Shown piece by piece: positions 9,179 through 16,081 of a DNA stretch of 64,000 nucleotides. The notes below the pieces were generated by a model. The model was given only the letters and a program-made list of their open reading frames with translations, did not search any database and had not been told where the DNA came from. The stretch's first letter is position 1, and the number at the start of each line of letters is the position of its first letter. This stretch comes from an uncultured Draconibacterium sp. (lineage in GTDB: Bacteria > Bacteroidota > Bacteroidia > Bacteroidales > Prolixibacteraceae). The stretch covers positions 434,001-498,000 of the forward strand of contig NZ_OY771649.1 of the NCBI RefSeq assembly GCF_963674925.1, read 5' to 3'. The position numbers were made by a program, and so were the translations under genes.

Positions 9179-9536
9179 ATGCCCTGAAAAAACAGTAATA
9201 ATACTTACGAATACCCCACATAATTAATCGAATTGATAACGAAACAATATCGAACTGTTTGAAAATCAATCATTCTTTATTCTAAATCGTTCGAAAACAA
9301 ATTTTTTACGCCTGTAATCTGCACGCCGCGCTAAATAACGTGTGCGCATTGCATGCGAATCTGTTTTTCGGGAAATATGACAGGCGGCGACTGGCGCGGG
9401 TTTCGGGCTTTTATTGTCTTTTCAGCATTAAAAGGAGTGGATCCGCAATAATTTTTCATTTGTGGGTGCCTGGCCGTGTGCATTGCATGTTGTGTTTGTC
9501 CTTTTTGCTCCGGCCAAATGGGATTAGGTTTGGATT
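9179..9536. other. 358-base gap with repeated GTGTGC..ATTGCATG words
   Basis: No convincing gene. Two related words, GTGTGCGCATTGCATGCG (9341-9358) and GTGTGCATTGCATG (9477-9490), lie 136 bases apart; the first contains the hairpin CGCAT-TGC-ATGCG. The second is followed by a TGTCCTTTTT copy. A gap this size between terminase and portal candidate is unusual and could hold a packaging (cos/pac) or control site. The TTG-initiated 66-codon frame here is not protein-like. Confidence 0.35.
9497..9506 (+). promoter_or_regulatory. TGTCCTTT motif copy 2
   Basis: TGTCCTTTTT 30 bases before the ATG at 9537, at the end of the long terminase-portal gap. Confidence 0.4.
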
Positions 9537-9851
9537 ATGAGAAACATCGAAGGCATAGAGTCGATCAGGTTGGCGCAGGAAGTTAGCAAGCTTCCGGATG
9601 GCACATTCAAGATTGCATTCTATCCATGTAACCTGGCAACAGGTGAAGCTTCATCGAAGCTAAGGATTATGGACGGGTGCAAAACCAGGTCACAAATGCC
9701 ACGTGAGCAATGGGAAGCGGATGGCGATGCTTATTTCTTATTTCAAGATAAGGATGGAGAACCAAAGACCTGCCATCGGGTGTTGATGCGCTTCATTGGC
9801 TTCCCCGATGATAATTTTCAGTTACGCAAAGTAAATTGGTTTAAACAGTAA
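9537..9851 (+). CDS. Phage hypothetical protein, 104 aa
   Basis: Compact beta-rich protein (KLPDGTFKIAFYPCNL; CHRVLMRFIGFP). It resembles a small protein I associate with Bacteroidetes phages ahead of the portal gene, but I know no function. Three bases separate its stop from the next ATG. It is the first gene after the TGTCCTTT-bearing gap, so it may lead the portal-connector operon. Confidence 0.5.
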   Translation: MRNIEGIESIRLAQEVSKLPDGTFKIAFYPCNLATGEASSKLRIMDGCKTRSQMPREQWEADGDAYFLFQDKDGEPKTCHRVLMRFIGFPDDNFQLRKVNWFKQ

Positions 9852-9854
9852 GCT

Positions 9855-11348
9855 ATGGATATAAAAACAGTTGGTTCAATTGGCTATGTAAGGGAAGGGC
9901 ACGATGTTCTTTCGTTCCAGGTTGGCAGCTCAACCACCTCTCCGGTTGAGGCAATCTTTAACAACACCAATAACAACCTGACCGGGCCGGTACTGATGCA
10001 AGTAGATGGCTATTCTATTCTGCTAAAAGGAAGGACAAACAACGAACCTGAAGACATTGAGGCGCTGATCAGTGGTAACAGTGAACTCCCGGAACTAATT
10101 GAAAAGCAGATCCGCTTACTTTATGGTGTAGGGCCTCGATGTTACCAGGAACATTTTGATGAAGAAACCGGTAAGCTTACACGTAAATGGGCCAAGCAAC
10201 CCGAGATAGACGAAATGTTCGACGATTGGGAAGTCAAAGGCATGGAGCATTCAGCTGAGGACACCCTGCTCCAGATCATTCGCCGGTATTATTACCACGA
10301 GGAGTTTTATCCTAAGTTTCATTTCAGCCTATCCAGGTTATTAAGCGACGAGGTGATTAGATCCTTAAACCTTCAGCCGCCAATGTTCGGCTTCGAATTG
10401 GTAGAAAACAATCGCACACGCCTCGCATCGCGCCGTCAGATAGATATGTTTCAGGACGATTTCGAAGAGAAAGACTTCGATACCGTATTCATCGGCAACT
10501 GGAATCGTGGCCTTACCCGCCGTTTTAAACGCTACAAAAAATTCAAACTTTCAAAAGCCAGGGCGAACCGGTATTCAATCGGGCATTATAAAAACGATGC
10601 CGTTGGATCTATCTACGGTGTAAACAAACTGTACAAAGGTAGCCGCGACTGGATACTTGGCGCCAATTCAACACCAAAGGACCTCAATTCATTTTTCAAA
10701 AACTTCTTTGGCGCCAAAGTGCACATCATTATCCCGGATGCCTGGTGCGAGTCTAAAAAACTAATGCTCCAGAAGTATTGCGAGATCAATGCCAAGCGCA
10801 AAGCCGATGGCAAAGAATACCTCACAGTTAACGGCATCGAGGTTGGCGAAACATACCACGAGCATCTGTTCACGCTGTATGCCAATGCCGAGGTTAAAAA
10901 GCTGATGACCTTTTTGTCGGGAGCCGAAAACCAGGGAAAAGCATTCATTTCGTATTCATTCCGCACCGGCGATAATGAAGAGGAGCGCTGGCGTTTCGAG
11001 GAAGTGGATCTCAAGCAAAAGGACCACGTCGATTCCCGTCTCGATTTTCACAAACGAGCACAGGAGGTATTGCTGGCCGCCAAAGGTATCGATGCCAGTA
11101 TTTCAAACATTACAAAAGATGGCATTATCAGTAAATCGGGTGCCGATCTTTTATACAACTACATCATTTACCTAATGATGAACCGGCCAATTGCCGAACG
11201 CCTCTGCATGAAACCATACAACGACATGATCAGGGTAAACAAACCTCACCTATATAAACAAGGCTGGCGCTGGGGCCTCTATACCGATGTGCCGGCACGC
11301 CAGGAAGAAACATCACCTAAAGACAGAACTAAAAATCAGCAACCATGA
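9855..11348 (+). CDS. Probable portal protein
   Basis: 497 residues. Middle and C-terminal composition and length fit the portal ring protein that docks the terminase and tail. Suggestive segments: LIEKQIRLLYGVGPR (helical, residues ~85-100), long basic helices around 210-240 (NRGLTRRFKRYKKFKLSK), and a C-terminal helical bundle ending in a disordered polar tail (EETSPKDRTKNQQP). Main evidence is position: directly downstream of TerL and coupled (4-base overlap) to a connector-like gene. No single portal motif is decisive. Confidence 0.55.
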   Translation: MDIKTVGSIGYVREGHDVLSFQVGSSTTSPVEAIFNNTNNNLTGPVLMQVDGYSILLKGRTNNEPEDIEALISGNSELPELIEKQIRLLYGVGPRCYQEHFDEETGKLTRKWAKQPEIDEMFDDWEVKGMEHSAEDTLLQIIRRYYYHEEFYPKFHFSLSRLLSDEVIRSLNLQPPMFGFELVENNRTRLASRRQIDMFQDDFEEKDFDTVFIGNWNRGLTRRFKRYKKFKLSKARANRYSIGHYKNDAVGSIYGVNKLYKGSRDWILGANSTPKDLNSFFKNFFGAKVHIIIPDAWCESKKLMLQKYCEINAKRKADGKEYLTVNGIEVGETYHEHLFTLYANAEVKKLMTFLSGAENQGKAFISYSFRTGDNEEERWRFEEVDLKQKDHVDSRLDFHKRAQEVLLAAKGIDASISNITKDGIISKSGADLLYNYIIYLMMNRPIAERLCMKPYNDMIRVNKPHLYKQGWRWGLYTDVPARQEETSPKDRTKNQQP

Positions 11349-12256
11349 GCCGTACATTCGATTTCTTTTCCAACATAGGAGATTTTAAAGACGTAGTTTC
11401 CGGAGTGGAATCATCCACTTTCCTTTCCGAAATGCAAGGCTCATACGAGCGGGCCAAACAAACCATTGTCGCCGTTATAGGGCAAACACTTTGGGATGCG
11501 CTAAAAGCTCAGTTTGCGTCTGAGGGTGCTGATGCAAAGAAAGACCAGGCTGTTGAACACCTGCAGGGTGCTATCGGAAACCGTACCTATTACCACCACC
11601 TTATTTTCAAAGTGATAGGTAAAAAGAAAGAAGAGGTGAGTTTCTATAAGTACGAGATACAGGCCATGCAGGAAAATTACCTCGATGCCTACTGGACGTA
11701 CATGGATCAGCTGCTCACTCTGTTTACATCCGACACCGAAACATTCACCGGCTGGACCGATACCGACATGTATAAGATCCTGAACGAGTTGCACCTGAAA
11801 ACCGCCAACGAATTTTCAAAAGCATGTGGACTCGATGGATCGGCTTATTTTTTCAATCGCACTATTCACCTGCAGCTCGAGGTTACCGATACCGATATCG
11901 CTTCCCGGAAGATAACCGCACAAACGTATGCTGATAATGCAAGGCTCGAGCGAAACATCAAACGCGCCATTGCCTATCGCACAGCGGCAAAGGCCATCTT
12001 CCAGTTCGATTATCCCGATCTGCCGCGCTCATTGCGTAACGATATTTACAACGAATGGAGCAAAACCAAAGGAAAACAAGAGTCGCTGGTTAAAGAAGCC
12101 ATCGCGCAGCTATTCCACCGGCAGGCTGACGAATATTTCCGTCTGGTAGATCTGGAGCTCAACCAACCAGTTGACGAAGACGGCGATTCAATCGATATAG
12201 AATTCCCTGGCGACGACATTAACGACATCGATAACTCACACTACCTTATGTCATGA
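11345..12256 (+). CDS. Head-tail connector candidate (DUF6712-like)
   Basis: 303 residues, helical. The pattern SFYKYEIQAMQENYLDAYWTYMDQLL followed later by AYRTAAKAIFQFDYPDLPRSLRND resembles the DUF6712 family of Bacteroidetes prophages, found between portal and tail genes and thought to be adaptor-like; I am working from memory of the family. It overlaps the genes on both sides by 4 bases. The acidic end (DEDGDSIDIEFPGDD) is probably disordered. Confidence 0.5.
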   Translation: MSRTFDFFSNIGDFKDVVSGVESSTFLSEMQGSYERAKQTIVAVIGQTLWDALKAQFASEGADAKKDQAVEHLQGAIGNRTYYHHLIFKVIGKKKEEVSFYKYEIQAMQENYLDAYWTYMDQLLTLFTSDTETFTGWTDTDMYKILNELHLKTANEFSKACGLDGSAYFFNRTIHLQLEVTDTDIASRKITAQTYADNARLERNIKRAIAYRTAAKAIFQFDYPDLPRSLRNDIYNEWSKTKGKQESLVKEAIAQLFHRQADEYFRLVDLELNQPVDEDGDSIDIEFPGDDINDIDNSHYLMS

Positions 12257-13227
12257 GAGAACTCAATTTTGGTAAAAATACATACACATTCCCCGACACA
12301 TGGGAAGAACTCAACCGCGAGCAGTACCTGATGCTTATCGATGCTGTTCTCGATTATCAGGCCGGCCTTACCAATGCCCTCGGATGCCGGGCAACCTGGT
12401 TCTGCAATATCGCCGGTATCGATACCAAACGCCGCGATAACAAAAACGATCAATTCTGGGAAAACATCTACCGTGCCAGCGAACTGTTCCGCTTCTTTTT
12501 CGAACTGGAATACACCAACGCTAAAGGAGAAGTAAAGCCACTCGACAAACTGCCACGCGAAATCCGTGAAAAACTCCGCAAATATCCGCCAAACGAATTG
12601 CCCGACGAACCCGAATATCAGTGGGCAGCAAAGCTAAATCACCGGTACGTTATCGATGGTGTTTTTCCTAAAAACCTGCTTCCGGAGATCAACATTAAAG
12701 GCCATTTTTATCCCGGGTACCACTTCCATCGCACAGGTAGCCTCGTTGAAACATCGTTAACCGCAGGCCAGTTTATTTCGGCAGTAACCGCTTACAATGC
12801 TTACGTTCAGGATAACAGCAACGAACACCTCGACAAGCTCATTCAGGTGCTCTATTTTAAAGATAAACCTGCCGTTGTTGCCAAGGCAGTTAATTATGCA
12901 TCCAACCGCGTTAAATTCGGGATACTGCTTAATTTTCAGGCAATCCTGGCTTTTCTTATGAATAAAACCAGGTATTCAATTATCTGGAGCCGGAAAGAAA
13001 ACGAGGATGCCAAAAACAAACTATCCATTGGTATTGCCGACACCGTTTATTCGCTCGAGAAAGACGGGTACGAGAATATTGAAAATGCCAACCTGTTCAA
13101 ATACCTCGATTTGTTACTTAAAAACATCATCGATTCAGTGCATATGCTGAACGAAAACGAGGTTGATATTGGCGAGATCTCCGAAAAGACCGGACTAACA
13201 ATTAATCAAATCAAAAAAATTATCTGA
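12253..13227 (+). CDS. Phage structural or assembly protein, 324 aa
   Basis: Not recognised. The N-terminal half is aromatic and globular; the C-terminal ~25 residues (DIGEISEKTGLTINQIKKII) look like a short helix-turn-helix. It lies within a run of 4- and 1-base overlaps from the portal to the gene at 13227. The position between connector and tape measure fits a tail-assembly chaperone or tail completion protein, but that is inference. Confidence 0.45.
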   Translation: MRELNFGKNTYTFPDTWEELNREQYLMLIDAVLDYQAGLTNALGCRATWFCNIAGIDTKRRDNKNDQFWENIYRASELFRFFFELEYTNAKGEVKPLDKLPREIREKLRKYPPNELPDEPEYQWAAKLNHRYVIDGVFPKNLLPEINIKGHFYPGYHFHRTGSLVETSLTAGQFISAVTAYNAYVQDNSNEHLDKLIQVLYFKDKPAVVAKAVNYASNRVKFGILLNFQAILAFLMNKTRYSIIWSRKENEDAKNKLSIGIADTVYSLEKDGYENIENANLFKYLDLLLKNIIDSVHMLNENEVDIGEISEKTGLTINQIKKII

Positions 13228-13772
13228 TGGACAACCTTACACAAGACATATTTCTAAGCTATGCACGCTTTCCTGCTCATGCCGGTGTGTTGAAAACATT
13301 CAACTCCGGACGGCTCGATCTTCCCGGATACCAGGAATTAAAAGCGGCAGTTGAAAACCTAAGCGAAAAAAGCCTGGTACCAGGAATAAGCGATTTTGTT
13401 TTTGGTGTAGATGAAAAGATCACCCGAAAAATTATCGATGCAATTGATGATTTTTACCTGATGGTGGATTATGGCCAGATTACCGCCAGCCGTAATCGAT
13501 TCGAAATTGAAGAAAACAGCTTTTACCTGGCTATTACCGTTGCCCGGCCAATTAATGCCGACAATATGGACATGGTGGAGGAGATGCTTATTTCTGATCA
13601 GGCACTCAACTACCTTCGCCAAATCCGAAAACACTTGAAAACCGAAGACCGCGAACGCCGGCTTAAAGAGGTGAAATACCCTAACCAGGCAATTCCGTTC
13701 GTGGCACCGACTCTAAATAGCTCTATTGGATGGACAATGATTTTGAATAGGGCGAACGCCGGGCTATTGTAG
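13227..13772 (+). CDS. Phage tail completion/terminator candidate, 181 aa
   Basis: The start codon shares one base with the preceding stop. An internal beta-rich stretch (SFYLAITVARPI, residues ~93-104) is flanked by helices, compatible with tail-terminator folds, but no family is recognised. It ends the connector operon; the next gene differs in composition and has its own AT-rich upstream region. Confidence 0.4.
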   Translation: MDNLTQDIFLSYARFPAHAGVLKTFNSGRLDLPGYQELKAAVENLSEKSLVPGISDFVFGVDEKITRKIIDAIDDFYLMVDYGQITASRNRFEIEENSFYLAITVARPINADNMDMVEEMLISDQALNYLRQIRKHLKTEDRERRLKEVKYPNQAIPFVAPTLNSSIGWTMILNRANAGLL

Positions 13773-13836
13773 ATACCATAATTTATTTAATTTAGAGGTT
13801 GAAAATCAATTATTAGACCTTTAAATTAAAATCATT

Positions 13837-14376
13837 ATGAAAAAACTCCTAAAATGGATATTTATTGGAATGTTTGCAATTACAGCAATTGCAATGATCG
13901 CTACAATTTTTATGTCTGACGAAGAAAAAGCAGACTTATCATTTAATGAGGTAGTGAAGAAGTTTGAGAAGGCAGAGAGCGAATACGACGTGTCTGATGT
14001 TTTTGGAAAACTAAATGTATTGGCATCTGAGAATCCATCTCTCCAGTCTAAAGTTGACTCACTTTATGAGCTAAAACAACAATTTGTTATTGAAGCAACA
14101 AAACGCGGTATTAATAACAATCAGTATGATGCCTGGTATTATTCAAGAGATTTTATTACAAAAGCACTAAAGGCACCAAGCACTGCCAAATTTGCCAAGT
14201 ATGGCGAATCAAAAGTGTCTTACGATTTTGATAAAGAGATCTATCATGTTGAAATGTGGGTAGATGCTCAAAATTCGTTTGGAACTATGCTCCGAAAAAC
14301 ATATCATGTGCAGATAAAACGGAATATCGATATAGATAATAACGAAACATGGTCGTTAATCGATATGAAAGAATAG
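13837..14376 (+). CDS. Membrane-anchored accessory (moron-like) protein
   Basis: 179 residues. A basic start and a strong hydrophobic segment (WIFIGMFAITAIAMIATIF, ~6-25) anchor it, followed by a helical stretch and a C-terminal domain with LKAPSTAKFAKYGESKVSY and VDAQNSFGTMLRKTYHV. That APSTAKF...VDAQNSFG pattern occurs in secreted or anchored proteins of many bacteria; its function is unknown to me. The gene is AT-richer than its neighbours and stands apart from the operons on both sides, typical of a lysogenic-conversion gene. Confidence 0.55.
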   Translation: MKKLLKWIFIGMFAITAIAMIATIFMSDEEKADLSFNEVVKKFEKAESEYDVSDVFGKLNVLASENPSLQSKVDSLYELKQQFVIEATKRGINNNQYDAWYYSRDFITKALKAPSTAKFAKYGESKVSYDFDKEIYHVEMWVDAQNSFGTMLRKTYHVQIKRNIDIDNNETWSLIDMKE

Positions 14377-14451
14377 GCTCTTTTCACTCCTTTTACAGCC
14401 CTGCCAAACAGCCGGGTTTTGTTTTTTCAAAAAACTTCCATACATTTGAAG

Positions 14452-14670
14452 TGTTCAACACCGTTCTATTTCATATACAGAGTCACATACGTGACCACGC
14501 TGCTTGCAGACGTGGATTTTTTATGTCCAATCTGTACGATTGCTTGCATTGGATTTTGGTTTTATACAAAAAACAATAATATGGCGGCGTGCCTCCCGTG
14601 CTCTTGCTGTAATGGCGGAGCGACTCTGTATTTATACGGTGTTGAACAGCGGGTCTGGCACGCCGTTTTT
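14452..14670 (+). ncRNA. Putative structured RNA / leader ahead of the antirepressor gene
   Basis: Pairings seen directly: 14452-14464 with 14636-14648 (13/13 bp); 14475-14484 with 14622-14631 (10/10 bp); hairpin 14495-14499/14511-14515 enclosing CTG(CTTG)CAG and followed by ATTTTTT; hairpin 14526-14531/14548-14553 followed by TTTT; and 14585-14593 with 14657-14665 (9/9 bp) followed by TTTTT. The last pairing crosses the long outer stem, so it is either a pseudoknot or a mutually exclusive terminator-like alternative. No frame inside looks like protein. The antirepressor ATG is 30 bases beyond. I do not recognise the RNA family. Confidence 0.6.
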
Positions 14671-14699
14671 CTGTGCCTTTCATTTAACTGTTCAATAAA

Positions 14700-15269
14700 A
14701 TGAAAAATTTAAAAGAAACTGCCACAGCAACCACAGTGGCAAAAGTAAACAACACGGAAATTTTAGTAGTTGAAAATGGCGAAAAGCGAATTGCCATTAA
14801 ACCAATTTGCGAAGCTTTGGGAATCTCTCACAAACCGCAAATCGAACGTTTAAAAAACGATCCTTTGATTGGTTCAACTGTCACTCTGAGCATGACAGTT
14901 GGAGCCGACGAAAAACAGCGTGAAATGGTAACTATTCCATTCAAATTTGTATTTGGTTGGTTATTCCGTATCGATAGCCGAAATGTAAAATCGGAGGCAA
15001 AACAAGCTGTCGAGCGTTACCAGCTCGAATGCTACAATGCCCTGTTTAATCATTTTAATGGTTATGCCGAATATGTCGAGCAAAAACAACAGCTTATCGA
15101 ACAGCAGCTCGAAGTGGTTGAAGAGGCTAAGTCTAATTTTAAAAATACCAAATCCACCCTCGACGATGCTAATGCCCAGCTTAAACGCATCCGCCAACTT
15201 ACATTTGCCGACTACGATGCCGAAAAACGTCAGCTTCGTATGTTTTCCGACGAACAAATGGAGGGATAG
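14700..15269 (+). CDS. Phage antirepressor protein, P22 AR N-terminal type
   Basis: 189 residues. Residues ~10-115 match the phage antirepressor N-terminal domain: VNNTEILVVENGEKRIAIKPICEALGI, IPFKFVFGWLFRID and QAVERYQLECYNALFNHF. The rest is a coiled coil (EQKQQLIEQQLEVVEE..). Antirepressors of this type bind or displace the prophage repressor during induction. Here it lies within the tail region, behind a heavily structured leader, which suggests expression controlled at RNA level. Followed 2 bases later by a small gene. Confidence 0.75.
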   Translation: MKNLKETATATTVAKVNNTEILVVENGEKRIAIKPICEALGISHKPQIERLKNDPLIGSTVTLSMTVGADEKQREMVTIPFKFVFGWLFRIDSRNVKSEAKQAVERYQLECYNALFNHFNGYAEYVEQKQQLIEQQLEVVEEAKSNFKNTKSTLDDANAQLKRIRQLTFADYDAEKRQLRMFSDEQMEG

Positions 15270-15271
15270 CT

Positions 15272-15529
15272 ATGGAAAACCACGTAAAAACCAACATAGA
15301 AGTTGGTGGCGTAATCCTAACCGACTCGGCCATTGCTCAACTGTCGGAATTACAGCAACATGATAATGAAAGTATTCGAATGTGTAGGGAAAATATTGCC
15401 GATGCCATTTGTCTGCTTACCCTGCTGCTCGATCACTACCCACACGAGCCAACTAAGCAAAAAGCAGTTCGCTCTATAACCGATCTGTCGTATATCCGCG
15501 AGCATTTCGAAAATATTCAAAAACCATAA
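15272..15529 (+). CDS. Small phage protein, 85 aa
   Basis: Acidic helical protein beginning with a short beta hairpin (TNIEVGGVILTDSAIAQL). Two bases after the antirepressor stop, so co-transcribed and possibly functionally linked. Unrecognised. A terminator follows. Confidence 0.45.
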   Translation: MENHVKTNIEVGGVILTDSAIAQLSELQQHDNESIRMCRENIADAICLLTLLLDHYPHEPTKQKAVRSITDLSYIREHFENIQKP

Positions 15530-15557
15530 CCGGGCTTCAATACAAATAAATATACCT

Positions 15558-15585
15558 AAAGCTCTGCCAGTGTGCAGGGCTTTTT
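15558..15585 (+). terminator. Terminator after the antirepressor operon
   Basis: AAAGCTCTGC / GCAGGGCTTT stem with one wobble (15558-15567 with 15574-15583) running into TTTTT. Confidence 0.75.
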
Positions 15586-15615
15586 GTTTTTGGTGCGCGG
15601 GAAGGGGCTTATGAT

Positions 15616-15633
15616 CCTGAGCGAAGTCGAAGG
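15616..15633. repeat. REP-like element copy 1
   Basis: CCTGAGCGAAGTCGAAGG. The core CTGAGCGAAGTCGAAG is shared with the copy at 18689-18708; the outer bases pair with each other (CC..GG here, CAC..GTG there). Confidence 0.55.
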
Positions 15634-15634
15634 G

Positions 15635-15644
15635 TGTCCTTTTT
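15635..15644 (+). promoter_or_regulatory. TGTCCTTT motif copy 3
   Basis: TGTCCTTTTT directly after REP-like copy 1, 30 bases before the ATG at 15675. Confidence 0.4.
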
Positions 15645-15674
15645 CGTAACCCTCCCAATTCCCATATTGCCGGT

Positions 15675-16079
15675 ATGATATCGGCAAAGTACAATAAGGC
15701 ATTAATCAATCGCGAATTCATCCGGGGACTGGCCGACGAAACCGCCTCCGATATTTACAGCGTACAGGTCAGCATCGCCCAAAACCATAAAGGCAGTGGC
15801 CAGCTGTATCGTTACCTCTCGCAAAAGCCCTACTCGGTGGTAAGCAACAGCAGTGGTGTTCGAATGACACTGCCTTACCCGCTGCGCATTCGCTACATGG
15901 ATATGAAAACCGATCCAAAAACCGGAAAAACCAAAAAAAACTATGCCCCAATCTATAATAAAATTGTGTGGGGTTTTGTCTATGGCTACCTCTACAAACA
16001 ACTAATGTACGGTATCAGCCAGCAATTAAACGAAGCCATTATAAACCGCCTGCAGGCCGCAGGCTATAAAATGCAATAG
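15675..16079 (+). CDS. Phage tail-region protein upstream of tape measure, 134 aa
   Basis: Basic protein; not recognised. It has conserved-looking segments (MTLPYPLRIRYMDMKTD; NKIVWGFVYGYLYKQLMYGI). It starts the tail operon after the antirepressor terminator and ends 2 bases before the tape measure ATG, the position of tail chaperones or minor tail proteins. Function inferred from position only. Confidence 0.45.
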   Translation: MISAKYNKALINREFIRGLADETASDIYSVQVSIAQNHKGSGQLYRYLSQKPYSVVSNSSGVRMTLPYPLRIRYMDMKTDPKTGKTKKNYAPIYNKIVWGFVYGYLYKQLMYGISQQLNEAIINRLQAAGYKMQ

Positions 16080-16081
16080 CC

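Noticed and set aside
9340..9540. 66-codon frame between terminase and portal candidate
   Set aside because: Starts with TTG, has many isolated Arg/Cys/Trp residues and no coding look, and covers the duplicated palindromic words.
14452..14670. Retron or DGR template RNA
   Set aside because: No reverse transcriptase lies near it; the RTs at 39-43 kb are group II intron enzymes, and there is no TR/VR pair.
14419..14703. Three overlapping short frames in the region before the antirepressor
   Set aside because: Composition is not protein-like and the strand pairing explains the sequence better as RNA.
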